NCBI GenBank assembly: GCA_028023455.1
Contig: JAQFVV010006695.1
Coordinates: 1 to 64,000 of the forward strand
DNA: 64,000 nucleotides
Direction: 5' to 3'
DNA from: Epiperipatus broadwayi
Taxonomy: Eukaryota; Onychophora; Udeonychophora; Euonychophora; Peripatidae
Shown here: positions 60,501 to 64,000 of the stretch, piece after piece
How the letters are laid out: the number at the start of each line of letters is the position of its first letter
Position numbering within the stretch: the first letter of the stretch is position 1
The notes under the pieces: generated by a model
What the model saw: the letters and a program-made list of their open reading frames with translations, nothing else
What the model was told of the DNA's origin: nothing
The model's database searches: none
Made by a program: the position numbers and the translations under genes

Positions 60501-61186
60501 GATTAAAAAAAAAAATATGCACAGGAGGGAAAAAGCATGGATAATTCCATATGGGGTTTTAAAGGGAAGTGATAGATACTTTCATTTTTATGTTATATCA
60601 AAAAGAATTGTCTTGTAAATTATTTCAAGTTATTTTTCACAAAGCAAAAGTTTTAATAATAAAAATAAAGTTAAGCTAATCAGTAATATATTAATAATTA
60701 CAATTTCCAATATTAGTTTGTAAAAAAAAATTAGCCATATAAATATATACAAATATTTGTCCATGTATGTGGGTATAAATAGGTAACGTTCAGTTAGTAT
60801 TGTGTATTTTCTCTTCTAAATTATCAATGTTAGCCCCTCTAAATAGATGGTTTTTTACATCAAATTTGGATTTGATTGAAGTAATGAAACAGTCTGATTT
60901 TTATCACTTTAACTGAAATTTTATTCAGAATAATTTTAAATTAATTTTTAAAAAAAGGTTCTAATTTAAAACTTACATATAGTAAACCTCACATCTAAAT
61001 CTCACTTAGCGATTGGCTACTTAGTGATATTTCACAATAACGATCATCATCAATTTGTACCCACTACTTTGATTTACAATCGATTATTCACTATAACGAT
61101 CGGGAATTTTTTTTTTTTTTTAAATTTAGAACGTATAAACTTAAAATATATATAATTAATGAACTATAATACTATATATTGTACAT
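57534..61186. other. AT-rich DNA without a recognised gene
   Basis: Poly(A) runs lie near 57,915, 58,145, 59,245, 59,480 and 60,215, the last followed by a 12-base G-run at 60,236-60,247. Positions 61,010-61,105 contain CTCACTTAGCGATTGGC and CACTATAACGATCGGG, which look like ends of a decayed DNA transposon. Confidence 0.5.
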
Positions 61187-61400
61187 ATAAGTGTTGAATG
61201 TCTTTAGAAAAATTAAACTTTATTTAAATATAATGTACAGTACTTGCATTATTTAAATAAAGTTTAATTTTTCTAAAGACATTCAACACTTATATTAGAT
61301 GATGAAATAGTCCAATATATAAATACGGCACAGTACAACTAAAATACCATCATTACAAGCTTTCAGAAAAATTAATTATTGTATATTATTTTTAGAACAC
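61187..61400. repeat. PLE-tail palindrome with perfect 44-bp stem
   Basis: Positions 61,187-61,230 and 61,250-61,293 are exact inverted repeats across 19 bases (ATAAGTGTTGAATGTCTTTA ... TAAAGACATTCAACACTTAT). The right arm continues with GATGATGAAATAGTCCAATA and CCATCATTACAAGCTTTCAG, the same tail as 2,570-2,630 and 45,830-45,905. So it is another PLE/SINE tail end with an inverted partial copy at its truncated 5' side. Confidence 0.85.
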
Positions 61401-62489
61401 CTGGTAATTATGTAAAAATAGTTATTGATTTGTAACTTCGTTAAAAATGTTTATACCCAAGCGGTTTCAAATCAAAAGAAAAACAACACTTTAAAACAAA
61501 TGTTGAATTAGAAAAAAGTTTAAAAAAAAAAACAGATTGCATTTAAAGTAAGTGTTAATAAGCCTGTATTTCAGTTAATAAATGTTAATGAATATTTTTT
61601 TTAATATGCAATTTTTTCCCCATGGACCCCCATTATAAATATGTATTCTGTATACAATATTCTTTACTTAAAGATGAGTTTTGGAGAACCAATTGTCATC
61701 GCTAAGGGGGCTAACAGTGTATATATATTCTGGGAAATCTTAATATACAGGATAATTAGTTACATAACTATTTATTTAAAAATTTTTTTTTAAAATTAAT
61801 GTGTTATCTCAATATATATATCAAATGCATATATTTACTGGTATTTTCAATCAGTGTATAATTATATAGTCAAAGAATAGTATATCATATGTATGAACAA
61901 ATATTATTCTTATTTTTTTAATTGTTAATAAATTTATTTAAATTCATACCCATCCAATCATGCATTTTCTCTCCTTGACAAGTATAATTTGTTTAGTTAT
62001 AGTTATATATATGGTGCTGTGGTTGTAATTTATTATCACTATCTATGCTTGATTCTTCTGCTAGATTGGACTTGTTAAATTCAATAATATATGCAAAGAG
62101 ATATATATAAAAAGGCATCTTGTTATTGTAACCAGACAAGAACCAACCCTATTCTTCATTGTTTTATTTCCTGATGAGCATATTGCGGAAGGAACTATCG
62201 ATTGGCATTCCCCAATGCAGATGTCACCCCACCTACAACATTTCCTGCTAATCAGAGGATGTAGCACCATAGAGACTGGAAGTATCTAGAAATTTATGTT
62301 TGGTTTCCCAAACGGCGCCACTAGAGTTCATCTCACTACAGCCTTACTTACCATCATTTGGTTAAGCCGAACATAGCTCAGGAGGCATGAGATTCTTGTG
62401 AGCAAGTTAGTGATGCAAAAATGGAACTAAACGATTAGCTTAATTTTTAATAACAACAATTTTATTAACAAAAATTCATTAGCAAGTCA
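61401..62489. other. No recognised gene
   Basis: Positions 62,140-62,420 are less AT-rich and include CCTGATGAGCATATTG and AACGGCGCCACTAGAGTT, reminiscent of repeat ends. The 69-codon open stretch on the minus strand (62,270-62,061) has no family similarity I can name. Confidence 0.4.
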
Positions 62490-62760
62490 TTCTAATATAG
62501 TTCATATAATGAGAAGTGTAGTAATATTTCAGGTAGATTATCCAAGCAAAAACCCATTTTTTTTAGTTCACATGATGAGAAGAAGTCTAAAAATATTTCA
62601 TATAGGTTATCTGAGCAATAACCCATTTTTTTTAATTCACATGATGAGAAGTCTAAAAATATTTCATGTAAGTTATCCAAGCAAAAACCCATTTTTTAGT
62701 TCACGTGATGAGAAGTCTAAAGACATATTTCAAGTAGATATACATATACAATTAATATAC
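62490..62760 (+). repeat. Minisatellite, unit 66-69 bp, about four copies
   Basis: GATGAGAAGTCTAAAAATAT, TTATCCAAGCAAAAACCCAT and TTTTTTTAGTTCAC recur in order. It is open in more than one frame on both strands only because the unit length is often a multiple of three. Confidence 0.85.
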
Positions 62761-62784
62761 AAGTATTGATAATCACATTTTGAT

Positions 62785-63720
62785 GCTGATAGAAGCATTT
62801 CAAGTAGGGATGGAGAAAATATGTGTTCATAATTACCTACTGATGTTGATAGAAGCATTTCAGATAGATATAAATATACAATTAATATGCAAATGTTTTT
62901 AACCATTTATTCCAGGTCTATAGAAATATTTTAAGCAGGTACACATACACAATTTATAAATAAATGTTCTTGATTCTTGATTTGCATTTAAAGTAGATGA
63001 ACAAATAATATCAGTATGACAATTATTATTCCAGGTATGTGAAAGCATTTCGGTAGGTATACATATATTAATACACCAATGTTTGTAATCATTTATTCCG
63101 GGTCTGTAGAAACATTTTGAGTAGATGCGCAGATAATATCAGTAGTACAATTATTATTCCAGGTTTGTGAAAGCATTTCAGGTAGATGTACAGTTATCAG
63201 TATTGCAATTATTGTTCCGGGTTTGTGAAAGCATTTCAGGTAGGTATATGTTATATTAATACATAAATGTTTGGAAACATTTATTCCGGGTCTGTAGAAA
63301 CATTTTGAGTAGATGTGGAGATAATATTAGTAGTACAATTCTTATTCCAGGTATGTGAACGCATTACAGGTAGATGTACCGATAATATCAGTATTGAAAT
63401 TATTATTCCGGGTTTGTGAAAGCATTTCAGGTAGGTATACATATTATATTAATACATAAATGTTTGGAATCATTTATTCCTGGTCTGTAGAAACATTTTG
63501 AGTAGATGTGCAGATAATATCAGTAGTACAATTATTATTTCGGATTTGTGACAGCACTTCAGGTAGGTATACATATTATATTAATACATAAATGTTTGTA
63601 AACATTTATTCCAGGTTTATATAAACATTTTGAGTAGATATGCAGATAATATCAGTAGTATAATTATTATTCCAGATATGCAAAAACATTTCAGGTAGAT
63701 GTATATTTATACATATATGT
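62785..63720 (+). repeat. Higher-order minisatellite array
   Basis: Two alternating half-units build repeats of roughly 170-190 bp. One carries GTAGAAACATTTTGAGTAGA and CAGATAATATCAGTAGTACA. The other carries GTGAAAGCATTTCAGGTAGG and ATATTAATACATAAATGTTT. Units share TTATTCCGGGT or TTATTCCAGGT. About five to six copies, diverging at the left end. Confidence 0.8.
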
Positions 63721-64000
63721 GTTATTTTATTAATATATATATAACACGCACAAAAGCATTTATGATTCATATAGCATCTTATTATTTTTAAGAATCATTA
63801 CAGGTAGGTAAGCAGGTAATAGCAATTCCGTGTGGATCATTTATAATCCATCAATGATAGAGGTATATTTATACACAAGTTTTATTATTTTATTAAGATA
63901 TAGCTAGCATACCTATAAGTATTTATGATTCATATAGCATTTTATTATTTTTATCATATCTTTGATTTTTGTAATTGACATTTCCATTTAGCTGGTTCAT
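63721..64000 (+). repeat. Two diverged copies of a repeat of about 190 bp
   Basis: A block with TATATTTATACA, TTATTTTATTAA and CATTTATGATTCATATAGCA (or TATTTATGATTCATATAGCA) occurs near 63,700-63,790 and again near 63,860-63,950. It appears to be a further module of the neighbouring array and may extend past the window edge. Confidence 0.6.

Overview
The window is AT-rich animal nuclear DNA (roughly three quarters A+T by eye), full of poly(A)/poly(T) runs and retroelement debris. Signs of an animal genome are spliced exons recognisable as calnexin, RTE-type non-LTR retrotransposons, Penelope-like elements (PLEs) with GIY-YIG remnants, tRNA-derived SINEs and MITE-like hairpins. A short degenerate CCCTAA run fits a TTAGGG-telomere animal but proves little. 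I cannot name the species. No complete protein-coding gene lies in the window.

Host gene: three minus-strand exons, joined in compatible phase, encode the start of a calnexin-like ER chaperone. They are a signal-peptide exon (36,803-36,902), a lectin-domain exon (27,709-27,794) and the next one (21,589-21,647). Introns are 9.0 kb and 6.1 kb, and the rest of the gene must continue to the left, probably beyond the window. A heat-shock-element/TATA core promoter (37,867-37,901, plus strand) and a GC-richer possible exon (39,069-39,281) lie upstream on the opposite strand.

Region 1-21 kb: a 5' half of an RTE element (1-1,784); a head-to-head palindrome of a tRNA-like/PLE tail (2,018-2,610); a purine-only tract (4.7-5.0 kb); long featureless AT-rich DNA; a pogo/Tigger-like element (14,046-16,702) with an RTE copy nested in it, flanked by an 11-bp target-site duplication and holding a 526-residue reverse-transcriptase frame; and a second, 1-kb head-to-head palindrome made of PLE 3' ends (19,663-20,706).

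Region 21-39 kb: calnexin exons and introns holding MITE hairpins, a decayed LINE endonuclease region beside the second exon, and a LINE 3' end with a CATCA-type tail.

Region 39.9-52.2 kb: the most striking structure, a 12.3-kb inverted repeat bounded by TTAA on both sides and starting CCCGACC. Its arms (about 1.8 kb each) carry matching inverted pieces of the same RTE element and its flank. The left arm is split by a 5.85-kb insertion with an 11-bp target duplication. That insertion contains a candidate two- or three-exon mini-gene, a 161/198-bp satellite array and a decayed PLE with a tRNA-like 3' tail. The loop holds most of RTE copy 3.

Region 52-64 kb: SINE copies, a LINE fragment, small GC-richer islands, a third PLE-tail palindrome with a perfect 44-bp stem (61,187-61,293) and minisatellite arrays at the right end. 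A recurring theme is PLE/SINE 3' ends joined head to head, with tails pointing outward and a decayed hammerhead-like core.
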